Shown here: positions 1-5,786 of the stretch, one piece after another | How the letters are laid out: the number at the start of each line of letters is the position of its first letter | Position numbering within the stretch: position 1 is the stretch's first letter | NCBI GenBank assembly: GCA_013002925.1 | Contig: JABDLQ010000051.1 | Coordinates: 1-9,849 of the forward strand | Origin: Gammaproteobacteria bacterium | Lineage (GTDB): Bacteria; Pseudomonadota; Gammaproteobacteria; Steroidobacterales; SZUA-146 | Direction of reading: 5' to 3' | DNA: 9,849 nucleotides | Made by a program: the position numbers and the translations under genes | Notes under the pieces: generated by a model | The model's input: only the letters and a program-made list of their open reading frames with translations | What the model was told of the DNA's origin: nothing | The model's database searches: none

Positions 1-649
1 CCCTGTCCAGCGTGGCCTGGTTCACCCACACTGCAAAACCGTGCAGACTGAACAGCACGACCGGGTGATCAGGGACGGCTTCTGTCAACAACGTTTTATC
101 GGGATAACGATTGGCCCAGGCGCCTTCATCCCAGCCGACCCCGAATATCCATTCGCCTTTTTTGACAGTTTTGGCTTTTGCCACGACCAAAGCAACCGCT
201 TCTTCCTCTGTCGCGACGTCGGTAAGATCAACCCGGCTGAGCTTGGCTCCCAGCTCAATAAAATGCGTGTGTGAATCTACCAAACCGGGGATCACGGTGG
301 CACCATTAAGATCAATAACCTCTGTTGTCGCCTGTTGAAGTTTCACGGCATCTTCAGTTGAGCCCACAAAAAGGATCTCGCCGTTGGAGATGGCAACAGC
401 CTCGGCATCGGGGTGCCATTGGGCGTTACGAAATGGCGCGTTGCTCGCAGGTGTGCCGTTCAGAGCAGGCTCATCCCAATTGAGGGTGTAGACGCGGGCA
501 TTGGTCAGGATCAGGTCGGCGGTGTTCGGGTTTTCTGTGGTTGTTTTGAGCGCAGAGCACGAGATCAAAAAAACCGGGATCACACCGACAAAACATTTTG
601 CAAACCAGTGCCTGGCACTGACACATTCAAAAATAAAGCGCAGGGTCAT
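1..649 (-). CDS. Amidohydrolase family lipoprotein (YtcJ-like), 3' part beyond window
   Basis: This is the first ~216 residues of a metal-dependent amidohydrolase of the YtcJ/amidohydrolase-3 type; the C-terminal part lies left of the window. It begins MTLRFIFE at an ATG with a weak AGGTG ribosome-binding site about 8 nt upstream; an in-frame TAG at 695-697 limits any longer start. Residues 1-31 form a lipoprotein signal with the lipobox L28-I-S-C31, so export and lipidation are expected. The chain then shows the family's usual order: an N-terminal beta segment (ADLILTNARVYT), the ISNGEILFVG strand, VIPGLVDSHTHF with the metal-binding HxH (H127, H129), and the GWDEGAW segment. The family hydrolyses C-N or related bonds in cyclic amides, ureas and other substrates; the substrate cannot be inferred here. 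It is transcribed divergently from pckG. Confidence 0.85.
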   Translation of the reverse strand, partial: MTLRFIFECVSARHWFAKCFVGVIPVFLISCSALKTTTENPNTADLILTNARVYTLNWDEPALNGTPASNAPFRNAQWHPDAEAVAISNGEILFVGSTEDAVKLQQATTEVIDLNGATVIPGLVDSHTHFIELGAKLSRVDLTDVATEEEAVALVVAKAKTVKKGEWIFGVGWDEGAWANRYPDKTLLTEAVPDHPVVLFSLHGFAVWVNQATLDR

Positions 650-1082
650 GGCAGGCACCTGGAATTTGTATGCAAGACAATGCCGGTTATAACACTATGC
701 CTGTTTGCGTATCAAACGACGCCGGATTGAGAGGGAACATTCTTGCATGTGCTGATGTAACAAGTATTGCATCGCTGCATGCGCGTCGGTCAATCGGGAC
801 TCAGGCCTGCCAGTTTTAAATCGGGCACATAGCCATTTCCAGCAGCCACTTTTACTCAGTCCGGGCTGTCTCCACGCCGGTCCGTCCCAAAGCCGGTGAT
901 CAGACCTTGCAGAAAAACACGGCAAACCAGAAACTTAGTCCGGCTTCTGCTGTTTCTCACGACAGCCAGGTCATCTGGCGTTTTGGTGCGCGCCATTGAT
1001 TCAGAACGGATATCACCTTCAGGTTATGTCGACAATAAGTACGATAAATGATTATTTGTGCCCGTTGCGGATAGAAAAAATT
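650..1082. other. Intergenic region between the amidohydrolase gene and pckG
   Basis: About 430 bases without a convincing gene. The only sizeable open frame is a 76-codon minus-strand ORF at 695-925. It has an Arg/Cys/Trp-rich composition, no recognisable motif and no clear ribosome-binding site, so I do not call it. The amidohydrolase promoter should lie near 655-720 on the minus strand, but I see no good -35/-10 pair. The base composition becomes more AT-rich from about 1020 towards the pckG promoter. Confidence 0.5.
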
Positions 1083-1111
1083 TTGCTATTGCCGATTGAA
1101 TAATTCATTAT
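1083..1111 (+). promoter_or_regulatory. Candidate sigma-70 promoter of pckG
   Basis: TTGCTA (1083-1088) and CATTAT (1106-1111) each match 4 of 6 consensus bases and are separated by 17 bp in an AT-rich stretch. Transcription would start near 1118, giving a leader of about 73 nt before the pckG ATG. A short inverted repeat TGAAT-A-ATTCA (1097-1107) lies inside the spacer and could bind a regulator. Prediction only. Confidence 0.4.
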
Positions 1112-1123
1112 CTTGCCTCTGTC

Positions 1124-1150
1124 AGACAGCCGTTGAAGTGCTGTCTTTTA
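1124..1150 (+). promoter_or_regulatory. Terminator-like hairpin in the pckG leader
   Basis: AGACAGC (1124-1130) pairs perfectly with GCTGTCT (1140-1146) around a 9-nt loop and is followed at once by TTTA and an AT-rich run. It sits between the predicted promoter and the pckG start, 44 nt before the ATG. It could act as a leader attenuator, a transcript-stabilising 5' hairpin, or a terminator for leader transcripts. The stem is short (7 bp) and only moderately GC-rich, so strong termination is not certain. Confidence 0.4.
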
Positions 1151-1190
1151 TATTCCCAATTACACAATCCGCCATAAGAGAAACCAACTT

Positions 1191-3038
1191 ATGAATATAC
1201 CTGCCGCCGTACGTCACACATCTTTGAAAAAGTGGGTCGCCGCAATGGCAGACCAGATGCAACCCGATGAAGTGTACTGGTGTGATGGATCACAGGAAGA
1301 ATACGATCGCATGTGCCAGTTGCTTGTCGATGCGGGCACATTTATAAAACTGGATCCGGAGAAAAGACCCAACAGTTTTCTAGCCCGCTCTGACCCATCG
1401 GATGTGGCACGCGTCGAAGATCGCACGTTCATTTGCAGTCTGAGCGAACAGGATGCCGGTCCCACCAATAACTGGATGCATCCGCGGCAAATGAAAGAGA
1501 CGCTCAAACCCCTTTTTAACGGCGCCATGAAAGGCCGCACAATGTACGTGATTCCGTTCAGCATGGGTCCGCTGGGTTCACCCATTGCCCAGATCGGCGT
1601 GCAGGTAACGGATTCACCGTATGTCGTTGTGAACATGAAAATCATGACGCGCATGGGTACGGCTGTCTACGATGTTCTGGGTAAAAAAGGCCCGTTCATT
1701 CCCTGTGTGCACACGGTTGGCGCGCCACTCGAACCCGGTGAAAAAGATGTCGCCTGGCCCTGCAATCCGGATGTCAAATACATCGTGCATTATCCGGAAG
1801 AACGCGCCATCTGGTCGTACGGTAGCGGCTATGGAGGCAACGCACTGCTTGGCAAGAAATGCCTGGCGTTGCGAATTGCATCAAACATGGCACGCGATGA
1901 GGGTTGGCTGGCTGAGCACATGCTGATCATGGGCGTGGAAGAACCCAATGGCACGAAGACGTACATTGGCGCTGCTTTCCCGAGCGCCTGTGGCAAGACA
2001 AACTTTGCAATGATCGAGCCACCAAAAAGTTTTGCGAAAAAAGGCTGGAAAGTCACCACGGTCGGCGATGACATTGCCTGGATCAAGCCGGGAGACGATG
2101 GCAAGTTGTACGCCATCAACCCCGAAGCGGGATATTTTGGCGTGGCTCCCGGGACGTCCAGGAAAACCAACCCCAGTGCCGTGGAGTCGATCAGGGCGAA
2201 CTGTATCTTTACCAATGTTGCCCTGACAGACGATGGCGACGTGTGGTGGGAAGGCATGGACGGCGATCCACCGGCGCATGCGATCGACTGGCGTGGTAAC
2301 GACTGGACGCCGGACAGCGACAGTCCGGCAGCACATCCCAATGCCCGGTTCACGGCCCCGGCCGCACAGAATCCGGTGATCGATGACAAGTGGGAAGATC
2401 CAAAGGGTGTGCCCATCAAGGCCTTCGTTTTCGGCGGACGCCGCTCAAACACCATTCCATTAACGTTCCAGGCATTTAACTGGGCCTATGGTGTGTACCT
2501 GGCGGCAACCATGGGATCGGAAACCACGGCTGCGGCATTTGGTAAACGCGGTATCGTGCGTCGGGATCCTTTCGCGATGTTGCCCTTTGCCGGCTACCAT
2601 ATGGGCGACTATTTCAATCACTGGCTCAGTTTTGGTCGCAAAATACAGAATCCGCCCCGCATGTTTGTCGTCAACTGGTTCCGGCGAGACGCGGACGGCA
2701 ATTTTGTCTGGCCGGGCTTTGGCGAGAACATGCGAATTCTGGAATGGATCGTCAATCGTGCGCAGGGTCGCGCCATGGCGGTGGAGAGCCCTATCGGCTG
2801 GATGCCTCGCTACCAGGACCTGAACTGGGAGGGCATTGAAGGATTCTCGGAAGCAGACTTTCGCACGGCGATGTCGGTTGACCGCGACGACTGGGACAAG
2901 GAGCTTTTGCAGCACGATGAGTTGTTCATCAAGTTATACGACCGCATCCCCAAGGAGATGTTGGCAATCAAGGACCTCACACTATCGGCGATGTGGCGTA
3001 CACCGGATCACTGGGAGTTGCGTTACGACCCGACTTGA
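1191..3038 (+). CDS. pckG: Phosphoenolpyruvate carboxykinase (GTP)
   Basis: The enzyme converts oxaloacetate plus GTP to phosphoenolpyruvate, CO2 and GDP in the cytosol, the entry step of gluconeogenesis (EC 4.1.1.32). The 615-residue chain is full length for the family (about 600-622). The substrate loop ARVEDRTF carries R78 (R87 of the vertebrate cytosolic enzyme). The Mn2+ ligands are visible as K223 in LLGKKC, H243 in AEHML, and D294 in VGDDIAW. The GTP-PCK P-loop FPSACGKTN spans residues 263-271 with the reactive Cys at 267, and GGRRSNT (415-421) holds the substrate-binding arginines. The WPGFGENMRILEW segment near the C-terminus matches the guanine-binding region. The ATG has only a weak AAGAG ribosome-binding site at 1176-1180. 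It is a single-gene unit with its own leader; no partner gene is adjacent. The ATP-dependent family (pckA) is excluded by these motifs. Confidence 0.97.
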   Translation: MNIPAAVRHTSLKKWVAAMADQMQPDEVYWCDGSQEEYDRMCQLLVDAGTFIKLDPEKRPNSFLARSDPSDVARVEDRTFICSLSEQDAGPTNNWMHPRQMKETLKPLFNGAMKGRTMYVIPFSMGPLGSPIAQIGVQVTDSPYVVVNMKIMTRMGTAVYDVLGKKGPFIPCVHTVGAPLEPGEKDVAWPCNPDVKYIVHYPEERAIWSYGSGYGGNALLGKKCLALRIASNMARDEGWLAEHMLIMGVEEPNGTKTYIGAAFPSACGKTNFAMIEPPKSFAKKGWKVTTVGDDIAWIKPGDDGKLYAINPEAGYFGVAPGTSRKTNPSAVESIRANCIFTNVALTDDGDVWWEGMDGDPPAHAIDWRGNDWTPDSDSPAAHPNARFTAPAAQNPVIDDKWEDPKGVPIKAFVFGGRRSNTIPLTFQAFNWAYGVYLAATMGSETTAAAFGKRGIVRRDPFAMLPFAGYHMGDYFNHWLSFGRKIQNPPRMFVVNWFRRDADGNFVWPGFGENMRILEWIVNRAQGRAMAVESPIGWMPRYQDLNWEGIEGFSEADFRTAMSVDRDDWDKELLQHDELFIKLYDRIPKEMLAIKDLTLSAMWRTPDHWELRYDPT

Positions 3039-3072
3039 GCGGACGATTGCTGCAACTTTGCGCTCCAATGGA

Positions 3073-3095
3073 CTGCCCCGCTATGTGAGGGGCAG
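3073..3095. other. GC-rich hairpin in the pckG/nhaA convergent gap
   Basis: CTGCCCC (3073-3079) and GGGGCAG (3089-3095) form a perfect 7-bp stem with a 9-nt loop, 35 nt after the pckG stop. No T-tract follows on either strand, so it is not a textbook intrinsic terminator. It may stabilise 3' ends or pause polymerase between the convergent genes. The rest of 3039-3179 shows nothing else recognisable. Confidence 0.45.
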
Positions 3096-3179
3096 GTCTC
3101 GTATTCGTTCGATCCCGGGGGGCATTCAAGCCATATAGCGCAGGTGCTGACACGGTATTCAAGGACGGGGCGATCCGGC

Positions 3180-4568
3180 TTACCGGTGAGGTTTGCACAC
3201 CCACCGTAGCCACATATAGCCTAGCAGTCCAGCGCATACAGAGGTCACGATGATGGTCTGTTTTGCAATTTCGAGCAGCGCTGACCCTTCACCGAAGCTC
3301 AAGGTTGCAATGAACAGGGACATCGTAAACCCGATACCGCTGAGCATACCGATGCCGACCATGTGACGCCAGTTAAGCGGCTCTGGTAGTGTCATTATGC
3401 CCAGCAGCTTGCCGAGCCATACTCCAAGCAGTATTCCTGCGGGTTTACCAAAAAGAAGACCGCAGAAGATGGCCGCGCTCAAGCTGCTGGACCACGCTGC
3501 TGTAAAGGCATTGTCTGAAAGTACGACGCCGGCATTCATGAAAGCGAACAGTGGCATCACGATAAAGCTGATTGGTTTTTCGAGCCGCACCTCCCAACGA
3601 TTCAATGGTGGCGTCGCTTTCTCGGCAACGCGCAAGACGTCGTGAGCAATTGCCTGTTGTTCGGGTTGTTCGAGAATGCTCGCTGTCTCATCCTTGTGTT
3701 TGTCTTCGAATCGGCGAATTTTTTGACGCAACAAACCGACAAAAGTCGGTCGTGCAAGCGCTGGTCGTACTGGAGCTGTTATCGCAACGACGACTCCGGC
3801 CAGGGTGCCATGCAGTCCAAACTGCATGAAGAGCATCCACAGCACTGCACCAACAATCAGGTAGGGCAGGCCTGACCTGACACCAGCCAGGTTCATGCTC
3901 ACTAAAAAGCCAACGGTGGCCAGGGTTGGGACCAGTACACTGGTGTCGATGTCAGTAGTGTAGGCAATGGCAATGATCAGAATGGCAGTGATGTCATCGA
4001 CAATTGCCAGTCCGACCAGAAATGCGCGGGCTGTTGCTGGAATGCGATCACCAAGGAGCAGCAATACCATCAGTGCAAATGCTGTGTCGGTTGCCACCGG
4101 AACTGCCCAGCCACTTCTGATTTGTGCCGTATCTCCAAGCGACAGGAACAGCAGCGCCGGAATGACAACACCGCCAACGGCGGCGCACATGACTGACGCT
4201 GCGCGTTTTATCTCACTGAGCTGACCGACAAGGAGTTCTCTTTTTAGCTCCAGCCCCAACAAGAAAAAGAACAGTGCCATGAGGCCGTCGTTTACCCAGT
4301 GCTGTAACGACATGGCGAAATGACGATCTGCAAGTGACAGGCCAAAATCAATATGCAGAAACTTGAAATATGCAGGTGACAGCGCTGAATTGGCCAGTCC
4401 AACGGCGAGGAGCAGTGCCGCCATGAGCAGCCAGGCCGAGGCACTTTGCGCGTTGATAAAATCGCGAAATGGCTCAGTCAGCGTCCGCGTAGTTTTTTCG
4501 AGTGGCGCGGTGGTGCGCTCATGGCTTGTCGATGCAAGCTTGTTTACACCAGTTTTGTCGTTGTCGAT
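3180..4568 (-). CDS. nhaA: Na+/H+ antiporter NhaA
   Basis: An inner-membrane electrogenic antiporter that exports Na+ (or Li+) in exchange for protons and supports salt and alkaline pH tolerance. Hallmarks: VPVATDTAFAL carries the TM IV aspartate (D133 in E. coli), IVDDITA the two TM V aspartates (D163, D164), and FGKPAGI the TM X lysine (K300). GIGFTMSLFIA and PLFAFMNAGV are typical family blocks. A charged insert of about 50 residues (KIRRFEDKHKDET onward) sits between the two membrane halves, as in longer family members. The first ATG in this frame, at 4424, falls inside TM1 (WLLMAALLLAVGLANS). The preceding residues EPFRDFINAQSASAWLL match the normal NhaA N-terminus, so translation must begin further upstream. 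No ATG, GTG or TTG exists there before the TGA at 4596-4598. I therefore place the start at ATC 4568 (462 residues), six bases after GGGAGG; CTG 4586 is the alternative. It follows marR closely. Confidence 0.93.
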   Translation of the reverse strand: MDNDKTGVNKLASTSHERTTAPLEKTTRTLTEPFRDFINAQSASAWLLMAALLLAVGLANSALSPAYFKFLHIDFGLSLADRHFAMSLQHWVNDGLMALFFFLLGLELKRELLVGQLSEIKRAASVMCAAVGGVVIPALLFLSLGDTAQIRSGWAVPVATDTAFALMVLLLLGDRIPATARAFLVGLAIVDDITAILIIAIAYTTDIDTSVLVPTLATVGFLVSMNLAGVRSGLPYLIVGAVLWMLFMQFGLHGTLAGVVVAITAPVRPALARPTFVGLLRQKIRRFEDKHKDETASILEQPEQQAIAHDVLRVAEKATPPLNRWEVRLEKPISFIVMPLFAFMNAGVVLSDNAFTAAWSSSLSAAIFCGLLFGKPAGILLGVWLGKLLGIMTLPEPLNWRHMVGIGMLSGIGFTMSLFIATLSFGEGSALLEIAKQTIIVTSVCAGLLGYMWLRWVCKPHR

Positions 4569-4580
4569 TGCAGGCCTCCC
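4566..4580 (-). promoter_or_regulatory. Strong ribosome-binding site preceding a non-standard nhaA start
   Basis: On the minus strand GGGAGG (4580-4575) is followed by a 6-nt spacer (CCTGCA) and then ATC (4568-4566), in frame with NhaA. This is near-ideal SD spacing, but the codon is ATC, not ATG. The marR stop TGA (4585-4583) lies only three bases upstream of the SD, so translational coupling or re-initiation is likely. The other possible start, CTG 4586-4584, overlaps the marR stop as CTGA but has its GGAG only 2 nt away, which is too close. Confidence 0.55.
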
Positions 4581-4582
4581 GA

Positions 4583-5140
4583 TCAGGACTCCGGGTCAGC
4601 CACGTTGCGGTCGAGATCGCCTGTGTCAAGCACGGGCGCCGCCTCGAGCTCCTCCGCATCAAGCAGTGCCGCCACACGCTCGAGTGCTGCAATCACCATT
4701 GACTGCTCCCACTCTTGCAAATTGTCAAACCCGTGTTCAAAACGGTTTTGCAAAAGGTCGGGAGAATTTTCGCGCGCCGCCTGACCGGCAGGGGTTGGCT
4801 CGACCCACACACGCCGACGATCTTCGGTGTCACGCCGTCGTGTGACCAGGCCGGCGTCTTCGAGTTGATTCACCAGTACCGTGACAGTTGCACGCTTCAG
4901 GTCGATGGAACTGGCAATGGCACTTGGCAAGGCCGGACCATTGTCGTCAAGATATCGCAACACCAGGAACTGGGACGCGGTCAGTTCCGAGTCCCGAGCA
5001 AGAGCCCGTGCGTTCAGTTCAGTTACTCGCAAAATGCGTCGCAGCGCAATGAGCGCCTGGTTCGATCGATTATCCATCAAGACAGGACCTGGGCCGGGGA
5101 GCGCTGAGTATGATCCGATTTTTCCGTTGATATTCAACAT
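4583..5140 (-). CDS. MarR family transcriptional regulator
   Basis: A 185-residue winged-helix regulator that would bind palindromic operators as a dimer. The DNA-binding core runs from LTASQFLVLRYL through PSAIASSIDLKRATVTVLVNQLEDAGLVTRR, followed by the MarR wing motif DTEDRRRVWV. Helices LLQNRFEHGFDNLQEWEQSMVIAALERVAALLDAEEL form the C-terminal dimerisation part. The most 5' ATG (5140) gives 21 Gly/Pro-rich residues before the conserved start; the ATG at 5077 (MDNRSNQALIALRRIL) fits the family better and may be the true start. Both have weak ribosome-binding sites. Downstream nhaA begins at or just after the stop, so the two are co-transcribed. It likely controls itself, nhaA and perhaps the divergent genes through palindromes at 5199-5213 and 5315-5339. 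The ligand is unknown. Confidence 0.9.
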   Translation of the reverse strand: MLNINGKIGSYSALPGPGPVLMDNRSNQALIALRRILRVTELNARALARDSELTASQFLVLRYLDDNGPALPSAIASSIDLKRATVTVLVNQLEDAGLVTRRRDTEDRRRVWVEPTPAGQAARENSPDLLQNRFEHGFDNLQEWEQSMVIAALERVAALLDAEELEAAPVLDTGDLDRNVADPES

Positions 5141-5160
5141 TCATCAATTTCTCGTGCAAT

Positions 5161-5168
5161 TTAGTTTA
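5161..5168 (-). promoter_or_regulatory. Second copy of the TAAACTAA half-site, in the marR leader
   Basis: The minus strand reads TAAACTAA here, identical to the 8 bases at 5326-5333 on the plus strand, which are the centre and right arm of the long palindrome at 5315-5339. It lies about 20-30 nt upstream of the first marR ATG. It may be an autoregulatory half-site, but the flanking region is AT-rich and the match could be chance. Confidence 0.25.
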
Positions 5169-5196
5169 ATAATCAAAATATAATGGTCTGGATAGG

Positions 5197-5225
5197 TTTA
5201 CAGCTATGCTGTAGAAGTATCTCAA
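5197..5225 (-). promoter_or_regulatory. Candidate promoter of marR-nhaA with an internal palindrome
   Basis: On the minus strand TTGAGA (5225-5220, 5 of 6 to consensus) and TGTAAA (5202-5197, 4 of 6) are 17 bp apart. The spacer and -10 contain the perfect inverted repeat TACAGC-TAT-GCTGTA (5199-5213), a plausible repressor operator: a dimer bound there would block polymerase. Transcription would begin near 5190, about 50 nt before the first marR ATG. An upstream alternative is TTGTAA with GATACT 16 bp later. Confidence 0.45.
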
Positions 5226-5302
5226 TAAATATAATATTTACAATAATATATAAATTACTACCAGCTCTCAACATTGAGTAAAACCAATAAACAAAGCCTT
5301 GC
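5226..5302. other. AT-rich core of the divergent intergenic region, with two further palindromes
   Basis: This part is almost entirely A and T and contains TAAATAT-A-ATATTTA (5226-5240) and CTCAA-CA-TTGAG (5267-5278), both perfect inverted repeats. The composition differs sharply from the flanking genes. It may hold UP elements, nucleoid-protein sites (H-NS or IHF type) or regulator sites; in such AT-rich DNA some palindromes are expected by chance. No ORF is supported. Confidence 0.35.
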
Positions 5303-5339
5303 TTGATTTTTAATAATTAATTAGATAAACTAATTAATT
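5303..5339 (+). promoter_or_regulatory. Candidate promoter and MarR-type operator for the HesB-like/usp operon
   Basis: TTGATT (5303-5308) and TAAACT (5326-5331), each 4 of 6 to consensus, are 17 bp apart. A perfect inverted repeat with 10-bp arms, AATTAATTAG (5315-5324) and CTAATTAATT (5330-5339), flanks the 5-bp centre ATAAA and covers the -10 box. Its size and position fit a MarR-family operator that represses by occlusion. The leader to the ATG at 5463 would be about 125 nt. Confidence 0.5.
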
Positions 5340-5462
5340 GAATGACAGGTGACCGTTAAAGCAACCTGGATCGCTGCAGATGCGCTGGGACTCCGGTGCA
5401 TGCTCGCAGCTCGCGGAACCCACCCGGATCTATTGACGCACTCAAGGAGGAAGACAGAACCC

Positions 5463-5720
5463 ATGCTTCATGTAACACAGGACGCTCTGGAGCTATGCGG
5501 AGCCATGGTGCGACAATTGGCAACGCAGGCAAATATTAAATGTCTGCGACTGGTCGAGCGCGAAGGCGGTATGGCAATGTCCTTTGAGTTACCTCAAGGT
5601 GACGATGAAGTGGTTCAGGACCGGGGTAACGCCGTTCTCGCGATTCCGGAGGGGTTCATGGACGGGAGGTCTGACCTGACGCTCGACGTTGAAGATGACG
5701 GGAGATTCATTCTCTCCTGA
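5463..5720 (+). CDS. Small HesB/IscA-like fold protein lacking the cysteines
   Basis: An 85-residue protein beginning MLHVTQDALELC. AAGGAGG (5444-5450) precedes this ATG by 12 nt, rather long but the best ribosome-binding site in the area. An upstream GTG at 5349 in the same frame would add 38 residues but has no Shine-Dalgarno sequence and gives unconvincing sequence. The layout resembles the A-type Fe-S carrier (HesB/IscA) domain: an initial xxVTxxAxEL helix, a C-L-R-L strand, a MAMSFEL strand, GDDEVV, and an AVLAIPEGFMDGRSDLTLDVEDDGRFIL end. The canonical Cys of the central loop and the C-terminal Cys-x-Cys are absent; the cysteines at residues 12 and 27 are not at those positions. Fe-S transfer is therefore unlikely, and the role is unknown. 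It lies 66 bp upstream of the Usp gene and is probably co-transcribed with it. The family assignment is from pattern only. Confidence 0.65.
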   Translation: MLHVTQDALELCGAMVRQLATQANIKCLRLVEREGGMAMSFELPQGDDEVVQDRGNAVLAIPEGFMDGRSDLTLDVEDDGRFILS

Positions 5721-5786
5721 GATTTTGATGAGCGTGGGGTGTCGGTCCCCTGTTGTTGCATATCTCGCAAACAGGAGAAATTGAAA

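Noticed and set aside
695..925. 76-codon minus-strand ORF between the amidohydrolase gene and pckG
   Set aside because: No recognisable domain, unusual composition rich in Arg, Cys and Trp, and no clear ribosome-binding site; open frames of this length arise by chance in such DNA.
1829..2455. Long antisense open frame (208 codons) inside pckG
   Set aside because: It is a mirror of the pckG codon structure; its translation has no motif and the sense frame is an unambiguous conserved enzyme.
3039..3179. Intrinsic terminator for pckG
   Set aside because: The hairpin at 3073-3095 has no T-tract on either strand, so I list it only as a hairpin.
4422..4424. ATG as the nhaA start
   Set aside because: It falls inside TM1 and would remove the conserved EPFRDFINAQSASAWLL lead-in; no ribosome-binding site lies just upstream.
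5349..5462. GTG start extending the HesB-like protein by 38 residues
   Set aside because: No Shine-Dalgarno sequence; the added residues do not resemble the fold, and a strong AAGGAGG precedes the ATG at 5463.
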